64,000 nt of DNA from Sphingomonas endolithica (GTDB lineage Bacteria; Pseudomonadota; Alphaproteobacteria; Sphingomonadales; Sphingomonadaceae), in contig NZ_CP103057.1 in assembly GCF_025231525.1 (NCBI RefSeq), forward strand, positions 3,544,501 to 3,608,500. The letters run 5' to 3'. Every line of letters begins with the position of its first letter. Positions within the stretch are counted from its first letter, which is position 1. The translations under genes were made by a program, and so were the position numbers. Positions 7,858 to 18,346 of this stretch are shown here, in pieces. The notes under the pieces are model-generated. The model saw only the letters and a list, made by a program, of their open reading frames with translations, made no database searches and had not been told where the DNA came from.

Positions 7858-8541
7858 CTAACCCGTCAGCTTCGCCAGCAACGCCGTGGCCGCCGCAGTC
7901 TCCGCTTCCTGTTTCGAACTGCCCTCCGCCGTGGCTTCCGCGAGCGAACCGATCGACGCCTTGACGGTGAAGCGCGGCGCGTGATGAGGGCCGGAACGAT
8001 CGACGATGTCGTAAGCCGGGGTGCGGCGGTTGTGCGCCGCGGCCCATTCCTGCAACGCCGATTTGGGATGCTGCGGCGCCGCGCTCTGCCGCTTCACGCG
8101 GTCGCCCCAGGCGGACCGGATGGCGGTACGCGCCACATCCAGCCCGCCGTCCAGGTAGAGCGCGCCGATCAGCGCTTCCATCACATCGCCCAACACATTG
8201 TCGCTATCGGTCGCGCCGTCGTCGCGCGCCTGCTTGCCGAGCTTCAGATGCGCGGGCACACCCAGATCGCGTGCGACATCGGCACAGACCGCGCCCGTCA
8301 CCAACGCGTTCAGCCGCTTGGACAAGGCGCCTTCGGGCTCGTTGGGGAACAAGGTGAACAGCCACTCCGCCGTGACCAGCCCGAGCACGCGATCGCCCAG
8401 AAACTCGAGCCGCTCGTAGTTCGCTGCCGCCTGGCTGCCATGCGTCAGGGCGCGCTCGAACGGCACCAGATCGTCGGGGCGATACCCGAAGATCGTCACG
8501 ATCCAGTCCTCCAGCCCGGCAGTCGCCACGCGAGAACTCAA
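7858..8541 (-). CDS. rnc: Ribonuclease III
   Basis: About 227 residues. The RNase III signature is ERLEFLGDRVLGLV, followed by the second acidic cluster DVMEALIGALYLDGG. A C-terminal double-stranded RNA-binding domain runs from about 150 (KSALQEWAAAHNRRTPAYDIV ... SSKQEAETAAATALL). It processes rRNA precursors and structured RNAs. There is no ATG candidate. GTG 8565, TTG 8541 (TTGA overlap with the lepB stop) and GTG 8529 are the in-frame starts; family alignment best fits 8529 or 8541. It is translationally coupled to lepB, a common alphaproteobacterial pair. Confidence 0.93.
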   Translation of the reverse strand: MSSRVATAGLEDWIVTIFGYRPDDLVPFERALTHGSQAAANYERLEFLGDRVLGLVTAEWLFTLFPNEPEGALSKRLNALVTGAVCADVARDLGVPAHLKLGKQARDDGATDSDNVLGDVMEALIGALYLDGGLDVARTAIRSAWGDRVKRQSAAPQHPKSALQEWAAAHNRRTPAYDIVDRSGPHHAPRFTVKASIGSLAEATAEGSSKQEAETAAATALLAKLTG

Positions 8542-9374
8542 AAGCCTTCCCCGATCCGGCTCCACCGCGCGGCAGTGAACCAGGTCCAGGGCAGCAGCCA
8601 GGAGGCACTGCCGTCGGTCGAGAAGAAGCCGATCACGGCTTTGCCCTCGAGATTCTCGAGCGGGACCATGCCGATGCCCTGACCCTTGGCCTGCGGGAAG
8701 CGGCTGTCGGCGCTATCGTCGCGATTGTCGCCCATCATGAAGACATGGCCGGTCGGCACCGCGAACACGCCGGTATCGTCGGCAACGGTCTGCCCGCGGT
8801 CGAGCACGTCGTAGCTCACCCCGCCGGGCAGAGTCTCGCGATAGCGCAGGTACCGGCAGATCGGTTTGCCGGCGGCATTCACGTCCTGATAGGCCGCCTC
8901 GCAATTGTAATTGGGGGACACCGGCACGGTGAAGTCGGCGATGCGTTCCTTGGGGATGGCGACCCCGTTCAGGAACACCTGGCCCGCCTTCATCTGGATC
9001 GTGTCGCCGGGCAGGCCGATCACGCGCTTGATGTAATCCTGTGCGTCGGTCGGCGGCGCCTTGAACACCACCACGTCGCCGCGCGCGGGCAGATGGGCGA
9101 GGATCCGGCCGGGGATCAGCGGCACGCTGAACGGCAGGGAATGGCGCGAATAGCCATAATTCCACTTCGAGATGAACAGGTAATCCCCGATCAGCAGGCG
9201 CGGCAGCATCGATTCGGAGGGGATGCTGAACGGCGAGAAGATGAAGCTGCGGAAGATCAGCACCACGATCGCCAGCTTCAGCAGGAAGGCGAGCGTCTCA
9301 CGCGTCTCGGATCTGGGCTTTGCGTGCACGGGATCCGCAGGAGCGTTGCCGGGGTGCGTGTTGGTGTCGGACAT
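8538..9374 (-). CDS. lepB: Signal peptidase I
   Basis: 278 residues from MSDTNTHPGN. A single membrane helix (LLKLAIVVLIFRSFIFSPF, about 28-46) is followed by the catalytic serine in FSIPSESMLP and the catalytic lysine in YIKRVIGLPGD. The signature MGDNRDDSADSR is in the C-terminal part. It cleaves Sec and Tat signal peptides on the periplasmic side. An in-frame ATG at 9410 would add 12 residues; 9374 gives the usual family start. It is upstream of rnc with overlapping stop/start. Confidence 0.94.
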   Translation of the reverse strand: MSDTNTHPGNAPADPVHAKPRSETRETLAFLLKLAIVVLIFRSFIFSPFSIPSESMLPRLLIGDYLFISKWNYGYSRHSLPFSVPLIPGRILAHLPARGDVVVFKAPPTDAQDYIKRVIGLPGDTIQMKAGQVFLNGVAIPKERIADFTVPVSPNYNCEAAYQDVNAAGKPICRYLRYRETLPGGVSYDVLDRGQTVADDTGVFAVPTGHVFMMGDNRDDSADSRFPQAKGQGIGMVPLENLEGKAVIGFFSTDGSASWLLPWTWFTAARWSRIGEGF

Positions 9375-9476
9375 CGAATTTGGTTTGGGGCGATGCGACC
9401 GAGGCGTCAAGCTGGCGGTTGTAACCAGGCGCCTTTAGGGCGATCTACGCTGCGACAGATTTTAACGAGGTGACCC

Positions 9477-10970
9477 ATGCCGACTGCTGATTGGACCGCG
9501 ATCGAGGCGCTGCCCGAGAAGAAGCTGACCGACCTGTTCGCCCAGGATGGGGAGCGACTGGAAACGTTTTCGCTGGATGTCGCCGGCATCCATTTCGACT
9601 GGTCCAAGACGCACCTGACCAAGGATGCGATGGCGGCGTTCGAGGCGCTGGCACAGCGTCAGGGGCTGGCCGCGAAGCGCGAGGCGCTGTTCGCAGGCGA
9701 GAAGGTCAACGTCACCGAAGGCCGCGCGGTCGAGCATACCGCGGAACGTGGCGAAGGTGCCGAGGAGAGCGTGGCGAAAGCACGCGCGCTGCATGCCCGG
9801 ATGCGCGCGCTGATCGACGCGATCGAGGCCGAGGCGCTGGGCCCGATCCGGCATGTGCTGCACGTCGGCATCGGCGGATCGGCGCTTGGCCCCGATCTGC
9901 TGATCGACGCGCTCGGCCGCGATGCCGACCGCTATGATGTCGCGATCGTCGCCAATATCGACGGCGTGGCGCTTGAAGACGTCTTCCGCCGCTTCGATCC
10001 CGAGGCGACGTTGCTGGTGATCGCCTCCAAGACCTTCACTACCACCGAGACGATGACCAATGCGCAGAGCGTGTTGCAATGGATGACCGAGCACGGCGTG
10101 TCGGACGTGTACGGCAAGGTCGTCGCGCTGACCGCCGATCCGGACAAGGCGCTGGAATGGGGCGTGGACGAGACGCGCATCCTGCCGTTCAACGAAGGCG
10201 TGGGCGGGCGTTATTCGCTGTGGTCGTCGATCGGCTTCCCGGCGGCGCTCGCACTCGGCTGGGACTGCTTCCAGGAATTGCTGGAAGGTGCAGCCGAGAT
10301 GGACCGCCATTTCCGGCTGACCGCGCTGCACGAGAACGCGCCGGTGATCGCGGCCTTTGCCGACCTGTACTACACGCAGGTGCGTCATGCCGAGACGCGC
10401 GCGATCTTCGCCTATGACCAGCGGCTTAAGCTGTTGCCGCCCTATCTGCAGCAATTGGAGATGGAGTCGAACGGCAAGGGCGTGACCACCGACGGCGAGC
10501 CGCTCGGCCGGCCGAGCGCGGCGATCGCCTGGGGCGGAGTCGGCACCGAGGCGCAGCATGCGGTGTTTCAGCTGCTGCACCAGGGCACGCACCTGGTGCC
10601 GGTCGAATTCGTCGCCTGCATCGAACCGGGCGATACGCTGGCTGAGGATCATCACCGGCAGCTGCTGATGAACGCCTTCGCGCAAGGCGCCGCCTTGATG
10701 AAGGGCAAGCAGACCGACGATCCCGCCCGCAGCTATTCGGGCGACCGGCCGAGCTCGACGATCCTGCTCGACGATCTCGATGCACGCTCGCTCGGCGCCC
10801 TGATCGCCTTCTACGAACACCGCGTGTTCGTGAACGGCGTCCTGCTGGGGATCAATTCCTTCGACCAGTTCGGCGTCGAGCTCGGCAAGGAAATGGCCAA
10901 GGCGGCAGTCGAAGGCGGCCAGAGCTTCGATGCCTCGACCGACGACCTGATCAAGCGCGCGTTCGGCTGA
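9477..10970 (+). CDS. pgi: Glucose-6-phosphate isomerase
   Basis: 497 residues. The phosphate-binding loop is HVGIGGSALGPDLL, the FTTTETMTNA strand follows, and both family signatures are present (NEGVGGRYSLWSSIG and the C-terminal GINSFDQFGVELGKEMA). It interconverts glucose-6-phosphate and fructose-6-phosphate in the cytoplasm. A strong GAGGTGA ribosome site lies just before the ATG. In sphingomonads, which usually use the Entner-Doudoroff route, it mainly recycles fructose-6-phosphate. It is a single gene, followed by a palindromic repeat. Confidence 0.96.
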   Translation: MPTADWTAIEALPEKKLTDLFAQDGERLETFSLDVAGIHFDWSKTHLTKDAMAAFEALAQRQGLAAKREALFAGEKVNVTEGRAVEHTAERGEGAEESVAKARALHARMRALIDAIEAEALGPIRHVLHVGIGGSALGPDLLIDALGRDADRYDVAIVANIDGVALEDVFRRFDPEATLLVIASKTFTTTETMTNAQSVLQWMTEHGVSDVYGKVVALTADPDKALEWGVDETRILPFNEGVGGRYSLWSSIGFPAALALGWDCFQELLEGAAEMDRHFRLTALHENAPVIAAFADLYYTQVRHAETRAIFAYDQRLKLLPPYLQQLEMESNGKGVTTDGEPLGRPSAAIAWGGVGTEAQHAVFQLLHQGTHLVPVEFVACIEPGDTLAEDHHRQLLMNAFAQGAALMKGKQTDDPARSYSGDRPSSTILLDDLDARSLGALIAFYEHRVFVNGVLLGINSFDQFGVELGKEMAKAAVEGGQSFDASTDDLIKRAFG

Positions 10971-10990
10971 GCCAACCAGTCTTCACAACC

Positions 10991-11078
10991 CGTCATCCTG
11001 ACGAACGTCAGGATCCAGCGTGCCTCATCGGCGATCGCCCGTGGGGTGCAATGGATCCTGACCTTGGTCGGGGTGACG
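10991..11078. repeat. Palindromic intergenic repeat, pgi-gor gap
   Basis: CGTCATCCTGACGAACGTCA... and ...GATCCTGACCTTGGTCGGGGTGACG form the ends of an 88-bp imperfect palindrome that fills the gap. It is a diverged relative of the CCCCGG-arm family elsewhere in the window. Confidence 0.65.
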
Positions 11079-11094
11079 GCACTAGGAACATGTA

Positions 11095-12441
11095 ATGAGC
11101 GACTACGACTACGACCTGTTCGTCATCGGTGCCGGTTCGGGCGGCGTCCGCGCCGCACGCGTGTCGGCGGCGCATGGCGCCAAGGTGGCCGTCGCCGAGG
11201 AATACCGCGTCGGCGGCACCTGCGTGATCCGCGGCTGCGTGCCCAAGAAGCTGCTGATCTACGGCGCGCACTTCGCCGAAGATCTGAAGGACGCCAAGCG
11301 TTTCGGGTGGAACGTGCCGGATACCTACGATTTCGACTGGAAGGTGCTGCGCGACAACGTGATGGCCGAAGTCGATCGGATCAACGGCGCCTACACCAGC
11401 ACGCTGGAAAGCCATGACGTGGAGATCATCCACGAACACGCCACGATCACCGGCCCGCACGGCGTACGCCTGGCCGGCGGCCGCGAGGTAACGGCGAAGT
11501 ACATCCTGATCGCGACAGGCGCGAAGCCGGCCGTGCCGCAATGCCCCGGCCACGAATATGGCATCACCTCGAACGAGGCGTTCCACCTGGATGCCGTGCC
11601 CAAGCGCATGCTGATCGCTGGCGCAGGCTATATCGCCAACGAATTCGCCGGCATCTTCCACCAGCTCGGCGCGCACGTCACGCTGATCAACCGCACCGAC
11701 GTGATCCTGCGCGGCTATGACGAATCGATCCGCGATCGCCTGCTGCAGATCTCGCTGATGAAGGGGATCGAATTCCGCTTCCACGCCGCGTTCGAGCGGA
11801 TCGAGAAGAACGAGGATGGCAGCCTGACCGTCAGCATGTCGGGGCACGAGCCGATGACCGTCGACGCGGTGATGTTCGCCACCGGACGCGAGCCGAACAC
11901 CGACGATCTCGGGCTGGAAAGCGCCGGCGTCGAGCTGCAGAAGGGCGCGATCATGGTCGATGACGACAATCGCTCGACCTGCCCCAGCATCTACGCGGTC
12001 GGCGACGTGACCAACCGCGTGCAGCTAACCCCCGTCGCGATCCGCGAGGGGCAGGCCTTTGCCGACAGCGTGTTCGGCGGCAAGCCGACACGCGTGGATT
12101 ACCACAACATCCCGTCCGCGGTGTTCAGCCACCCGCCGATGGCCGGCGTCGGCATGACGGAGAGCGAGGCGAAGAACAAGCTCGGCTCGTGCAAGGTCTA
12201 CACGTCGGACTTCCGCCCGATGAAGAACGTACTCGCCGGCCGCAACGAGCGCGCGCTCTACAAGATGGTCTGCGACAGCGAGACGGGCAAGGTGCTCGGG
12301 CTGCACATGATCGGGCCCGATGCACCCGAAATCCTGCAGGCGGCGGCGATCGCGGTGAAAGCCGGCCTAACCAAGGACGCCTTCGACCAGACGGTCGCAC
12401 TGCACCCGTCCATGGCGGAGGAACTGGTGCTGATGCGCTAA
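11095..12441 (+). CDS. gor: Glutathione-disulfide reductase
   Basis: 448 residues. FAD-binding GAGSGGVRAARV is at the N terminus, the redox-active disulfide is GGTCVIRGCVPKK, and the NADPH fold begins IAGAGYIANEFAG. The second FAD motif is IYAVGDVTNRVQLTPVA and the catalytic His-Glu region VALHPSMAEELV. It reduces oxidised glutathione with NADPH in the cytoplasm. AGGAACATGTAATG gives the ribosome site. gshA, gloA and gloB are also in this window, though not in one operon. Confidence 0.95.
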   Translation: MSDYDYDLFVIGAGSGGVRAARVSAAHGAKVAVAEEYRVGGTCVIRGCVPKKLLIYGAHFAEDLKDAKRFGWNVPDTYDFDWKVLRDNVMAEVDRINGAYTSTLESHDVEIIHEHATITGPHGVRLAGGREVTAKYILIATGAKPAVPQCPGHEYGITSNEAFHLDAVPKRMLIAGAGYIANEFAGIFHQLGAHVTLINRTDVILRGYDESIRDRLLQISLMKGIEFRFHAAFERIEKNEDGSLTVSMSGHEPMTVDAVMFATGREPNTDDLGLESAGVELQKGAIMVDDDNRSTCPSIYAVGDVTNRVQLTPVAIREGQAFADSVFGGKPTRVDYHNIPSAVFSHPPMAGVGMTESEAKNKLGSCKVYTSDFRPMKNVLAGRNERALYKMVCDSETGKVLGLHMIGPDAPEILQAAAIAVKAGLTKDAFDQTVALHPSMAEELVLMR

Positions 12442-12466
12442 GCGTCCGGCGCGATAGTCCCAGTAC

Positions 12467-12506
12467 GACAAAGGCCGCTGCTCCGGGGGGAGCAGCGGCC
12501 TTTGTC
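12467..12506 (+). terminator. Terminator hairpin after gor
   Basis: A perfect 18-base inverted repeat (GACAAAGGCCGCTGCTCC / complement) with a 4-base loop, ending in a TTTGTCTT run on the plus strand. It lies between the convergent gor and TonB-receptor genes and is nearly symmetrical, so it may stop transcription both ways. Confidence 0.88.
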
Positions 12507-12540
12507 TTGCGTGTCATGCCCAATCGAAGGTCGGGCAAAG

Positions 12541-12569
12541 AAAAACCGCCGTCCCGGTGGGGACGGCGG
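12541..12569 (-). terminator. Rho-independent terminator of the TonB receptor gene
   Basis: On the minus strand CCGCCGTCCC, a 4-base loop and GGGACGGCGG are followed directly by TTTTT (12545-12541). It is 21 bases beyond the receptor stop codon. Confidence 0.9.
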
Positions 12570-12589
12570 CTCTCGTTAGATCGCTGCGA

Positions 12590-15223
12590 TCAGAACTCGA
12601 AGTGGATCGAGCCGATGAACGTGCGCGGTGCCCCGAAGGTGAGGCGCGGCGCACCCGCGCTAACAGGTGTCGCCGTTCCTACCTGGTACGGGAAGGCGTT
12701 GCTCGCCGTCGACAGGTTGCTGAAATAACGCTCCTTCAGCAAATTCGACACGTTGAGCTGGAAGAACGTGCGGTCGAGGCCGGCAAAGCCTAGGTCAAGC
12801 CGCGCATCGAGATCCACCAGCGTGTAACCGGCAGCCTTTAGATCGTTGATGTCGGTAACCCAGCGCGATCCGGTATGCTTGGCCTGGATGCCAACGGAAA
12901 CCGGCTGAAGATCGAACTGCGCCCGTCCACCGTACTGCCACTTCGGCGTTTCGACAACGAACTTGCCTGCGGTCGGCACGATCACAGCGCCAGTCAGCGT
13001 ATTCGTCGCATCGTTCTGCAACTCGGCCTTCGTGTACGACGCAAAGCTGTACAGCGAGACGTGGCGATCCGGCCGGATGCCCAAGCTGGCATCGATACCC
13101 TTGCTCTTGACCGAACCGACGTTGCGGTCGGTGCTGATCGTGCCGCCGCCCTCGAGGATCGTCGTCGTCGAGATGATACGGTTCTTGTAGTCGATCTTCC
13201 AGGCAGCAATCTGTGCCTGGATCATGCCCGAGGTATAACGCAGGCCAAGATCGTAGGAATCGGTCTTCTCGGGCTTAAGTGCGGCGACCGGCGAGATCGT
13301 CACATCGTCGAAGCCATACAGATTGTCCGTGCGCGGCACCGAAATGCCTTTCGAGTAGCTGGCAAAGGCGCTGATTGCCGAAGTCAGGTTATACGTAGCG
13401 CCGACGTTCGGCAGGACCGCGTTATAGGTCTTGATACGATTCTTGTACGGTGCACCGAGCGTGATCGACGTGTTGGCCAGATCAAGCGCAGCAACCTGTG
13501 CTGCGGTTTGCGAGGTGCAGTATGCGTCGCTCGACTGGCCGCCGATCGTGTAGCAGTTATTGGTCAGGTTGCGGCGGAAGAACGGTGCGCGAACGCCGAG
13601 GGCAATCTTCAAAGCATCACCGAAGAACTGGCCACGATATTCACCCGAGATCTGGTGCAGGATCGCGTAAGATAAGCGGTCACGCTTGTTGAACACGTTG
13701 CCGGCGGCATCCAGCACCGGCGACTCACCTTTGCCGTCGAGCGCGCTGAATGGTGTCAGCGGCATGCCGTTATTGCTCAGCAACTGCGCTTCGCCGGTCT
13801 GGCGATGACGCGCCCGATCCCAAGTATAGGCGATGCGCACCAGGTTATTCTCGTCAAGCTGGTAACGCAGGCCAGCGATCGCCGTGAAGCGCTGGGTCCG
13901 CGTATTCGACGGCGAGTATACGCGTACGAAGTCGGCGAGGTCGCCATCCTTGTTGAGATCGACGCCAGGGGCGATGCCCGCGCCGAGGCGACCGAGAACC
14001 TGCTGATATTGCTGCGCGTAGGCGCCGCTGGCGCTGGTAGCGTTGTTATCTGTCTCTGCGAGCAGCGAAGAGCCACCGCCATTTGCACGCGTGAACGAAT
14101 ATGCGCCGTCCAAGGTGAACAGCAACTTGTCGGTGATGCCAAAGCGCGAGTTCAGGCGGACATTGCCGGTGTTCGACGGATTGAAGGCAGTCGAGTAGAC
14201 GTTGTTGCAAGTGTTGCGGTCGGTCTGCGAGCCAGGACCGCCCGGGTTCGACTGCTGATCACACGTGGCGTCGTACAGGTATGTCGACGAGGTGTCGCCG
14301 AAGACATAGTCATACTGGCCCTTGTTCAGGTCCAGCGTGAACGGGTTCGCCGCCGAACCGGTGGTGGGTGCCGCAGTGTTCGGCAGATCGGTGCCGCCGG
14401 CTTGTGTGCCAAGGCGGGTCCGGATGTTCGCATATGTCGGGTTTGAATAGAAATTGGCGCGGTTCTGATTGTAGTGCGCCGCAAGGGAAACAAAATCGCC
14501 GTTCGATCCAATCGGCTGATAGATTTTGCCGTTATACTGCTGCTTGTAGATCTCGCCAGGGCCACGGAACTGGTTGTACCGCTGCGAAGAGGCCGAGAGC
14601 CAAGCCTTCGTGCCAAATGAGGTGAACACGCCGGTGTTGAGCATGCCAAGTACGCGGTTCATGTCGTTGGTGCCATGCGAATAGACGACCATCGCACCAA
14701 GGTTGTCGGTCGGCATCAGCGAGCGATAGTTGATCGTGCCGCCAGAAGCCGCTGCAGTCGGCGAATCGACATCAGCCGAGCCGAAGTTCACGTTGACCTG
14801 CTCGATCAGCTCGGGATCCAGCTGCTGGTTGGAATAGATTGCATAGTTGCCAGAGTCGTTGAGCGGGATACCGTCAAACGTCAGTGCAATGCGATTGCCG
14901 TCGAAGCCGCGAATGCGGATCTGGCCACCCGACGAACCGTAAGCGTCACTGTTGGTGAAGCTGACACCCGGTATCAGATTGATCGTGTCGAGAATGGTTT
15001 GACCGGGAGCGCGGCGTTCGATCAACTCCTGCGTGATCACCGCACGAGCCTTCGGCGAGTCAGGGATTTGGACGCCGCTGATCGTAGTCGGACCACGGCT
15101 GCCGGTGACAACGACGTCTTCGCCTTCGCCTTCCGCTTCCAAGGTGCCGGTCGACTGGGCGAATGCTGCCGCAGGCATGATCAGCGCGGCGAATGCTACG
15201 CCGGCGTAAAATCTCGAACGCAT
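12590..15223 (-). CDS. TonB-dependent outer-membrane receptor
   Basis: 877 residues. The signal peptide MRSRFYAGVAFAALIMPAAAFAQ is followed by a TonB-box-like stretch (DVVVTGS). The plug domain spans roughly 45-160 (SPKARAVITQELIERR..., IRIRGFDGNRIALTFDGIPLNDSG). The 22-strand barrel ends ...RTFIGSIHFEF with the expected terminal phenylalanine. It imports an unknown ligand across the outer membrane. No signalling (STN) extension is present. Residues 422-432 (DLNKDGDLADF) resemble a calcium-binding loop. AAGGGGA precedes the ATG. It is a single gene with its own terminator; no transporter or ligand-processing gene is adjacent, so the substrate remains open. Confidence 0.93.
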   Translation of the reverse strand: MRSRFYAGVAFAALIMPAAAFAQSTGTLEAEGEGEDVVVTGSRGPTTISGVQIPDSPKARAVITQELIERRAPGQTILDTINLIPGVSFTNSDAYGSSGGQIRIRGFDGNRIALTFDGIPLNDSGNYAIYSNQQLDPELIEQVNVNFGSADVDSPTAAASGGTINYRSLMPTDNLGAMVVYSHGTNDMNRVLGMLNTGVFTSFGTKAWLSASSQRYNQFRGPGEIYKQQYNGKIYQPIGSNGDFVSLAAHYNQNRANFYSNPTYANIRTRLGTQAGGTDLPNTAAPTTGSAANPFTLDLNKGQYDYVFGDTSSTYLYDATCDQQSNPGGPGSQTDRNTCNNVYSTAFNPSNTGNVRLNSRFGITDKLLFTLDGAYSFTRANGGGSSLLAETDNNATSASGAYAQQYQQVLGRLGAGIAPGVDLNKDGDLADFVRVYSPSNTRTQRFTAIAGLRYQLDENNLVRIAYTWDRARHRQTGEAQLLSNNGMPLTPFSALDGKGESPVLDAAGNVFNKRDRLSYAILHQISGEYRGQFFGDALKIALGVRAPFFRRNLTNNCYTIGGQSSDAYCTSQTAAQVAALDLANTSITLGAPYKNRIKTYNAVLPNVGATYNLTSAISAFASYSKGISVPRTDNLYGFDDVTISPVAALKPEKTDSYDLGLRYTSGMIQAQIAAWKIDYKNRIISTTTILEGGGTISTDRNVGSVKSKGIDASLGIRPDRHVSLYSFASYTKAELQNDATNTLTGAVIVPTAGKFVVETPKWQYGGRAQFDLQPVSVGIQAKHTGSRWVTDINDLKAAGYTLVDLDARLDLGFAGLDRTFFQLNVSNLLKERYFSNLSTASNAFPYQVGTATPVSAGAPRLTFGAPRTFIGSIHFEF

Positions 15224-15339
15224 GAAAATTTTCCCCTTGCGAGCCGAGGCGGCTCAAACACTTAGGTGGCCAACGCCACGCAGCGCCCCTGCGCGATTTG
15301 TGTTTCTATTCGATGACAAAGTTCCGCTGCGGCAGGCAA

Positions 15340-15366
15340 GCAACGCAGTCGGTTTTGCTGCGTTGC
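15340..15366. promoter_or_regulatory. Inverted repeat between ligA and the TonB receptor
   Basis: GCAACGCAG and CTGCGTTGC, nine bases each, are separated by nine bases. The repeat sits 31 bases past the ligA stop and about 117-143 bases upstream of the receptor start. It could be the ligA transcript end (no T-run follows) or an operator for the receptor. It is the only clear structure in the 173-bp gap. Confidence 0.45.
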
Positions 15367-15396
15367 AAAATAGCATCACTTCGACCCGCGATGGTT

Positions 15397-17541
<2,145 letters not shown>

Positions 17542-17586
17542 CTACCGGAGCGGCAGGGGTACGATCAAGCGTTGATCGGACGGAGA

Positions 17587-17769
17587 CTAATCTTCCTCGT
17601 CCGGGTCCTTGGCGTCTTCGCTGACGGAGCGGCGGTCGGCGGTCTTTTCGGCGCGCGTGGCCATCTCGTCCCATGCCTTGGCGGCACGTGTCCAGCGATC
17701 GCGGACGTTATCGAGGGTCGCGGAATCGGCGTCGGTCTGGGCCTGACGGGCACGATCGCGATAGAACAT
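17587..17769 (-). CDS. Small conserved sphingomonad protein
   Basis: 60 residues, MFYRDRARQAQTDADSA... ending in an acidic tail DAKDPDEED. It is a single charged helix with no membrane segment. The pattern YRDRARQA..A..ATL.NVR.R....A..WDEMA.RAE recurs in small alphaproteobacterial proteins of unknown function, sometimes more than one per genome. The reading frame is supported by this pattern rather than by a strong ribosome site. It could be an adaptor or RNA-binding peptide, but nothing in the sequence proves it. Confidence 0.65.
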   Translation of the reverse strand: MFYRDRARQAQTDADSATLDNVRDRWTRAAKAWDEMATRAEKTADRRSVSEDAKDPDEED

Positions 17770-17816
17770 TGCGGTGGTATTCGTGATCCGTCTCCTCGGG
17801 GCCTGAACGAAAGAGT

Positions 17817-17843
17817 GGCGGGCGCCGGAAACCGGCGCCCGCC
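17817..17843 (-). terminator. Terminator hairpin of the cold-shock gene
   Basis: GCGGGCGCCGG, loop AAA (TTT on the minus strand), CCGGCGCCCGC: a perfect 11-bp stem just past the cold-shock gene stop. Only a weak T-rich stretch (CACTCTTTC) follows. Confidence 0.75.
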
Positions 17844-17851
17844 AACATCAA

Positions 17852-18058
17852 TCACGCAGAAGCGAGGTTCACTGCCGACATCTTGCCGCGGCGATCCTGC
17901 TCGAGCTCGTAAGAAACGCGCTGTTCCTTGTCGAGCGTGCGCATGCCGGCGGCTTCTACCGCGCTGATGTGCACAAAGGCGTCGTTCCCGCCGCCCTCAG
18001 GCGCGATGAAGCCATAACCCTTGTCCGCGTTGAAAAACTTTACGGTGCCGATAGGCAT
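17852..18058 (-). CDS. Cold-shock protein (CspA family)
   Basis: 68 residues, one cold-shock OB fold. Both RNA-binding motifs are present: RNP1 as KGYGFIAP and RNP2 as DAFVHIS. It binds single-stranded RNA and melts secondary structure. AAGGAAATATCTATG provides a good ribosome site. The 288 bp upstream carry no gene, leaving room for the long structured leader typical of regulated csp mRNAs; I see GC-rich stems there but cannot fold them by eye. It is followed by a strong hairpin. Confidence 0.95.
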   Translation of the reverse strand: MPIGTVKFFNADKGYGFIAPEGGGNDAFVHISAVEAAGMRTLDKEQRVSYELEQDRRGKMSAVNLASA

Positions 18059-18346
18059 AGATATTTCCTTGGGTAGACGGGGCCGAGAAGAAAGAGCGAA
18101 AACATCGTCCGACCCCGGCCGATGCTCTCGATGACGAACTCGTACATCGGCGCGTGCCGACGACGGGAATTTTTGCTGGATGAGCGGTGTGAAACGCTGG
18201 CTCCGGGCTTTGACAAGCGGGAGCGCGGAGGTCTCTCAGCCGTGCGATGCTTGTGGGCAATCTCGCGCGATGACGACCGTATAGCACGTGGTTTCGGGTT
18301 TGTCGCATGGTTTGAATCGGGCGATGTTTGGCACGATAACACGGGG

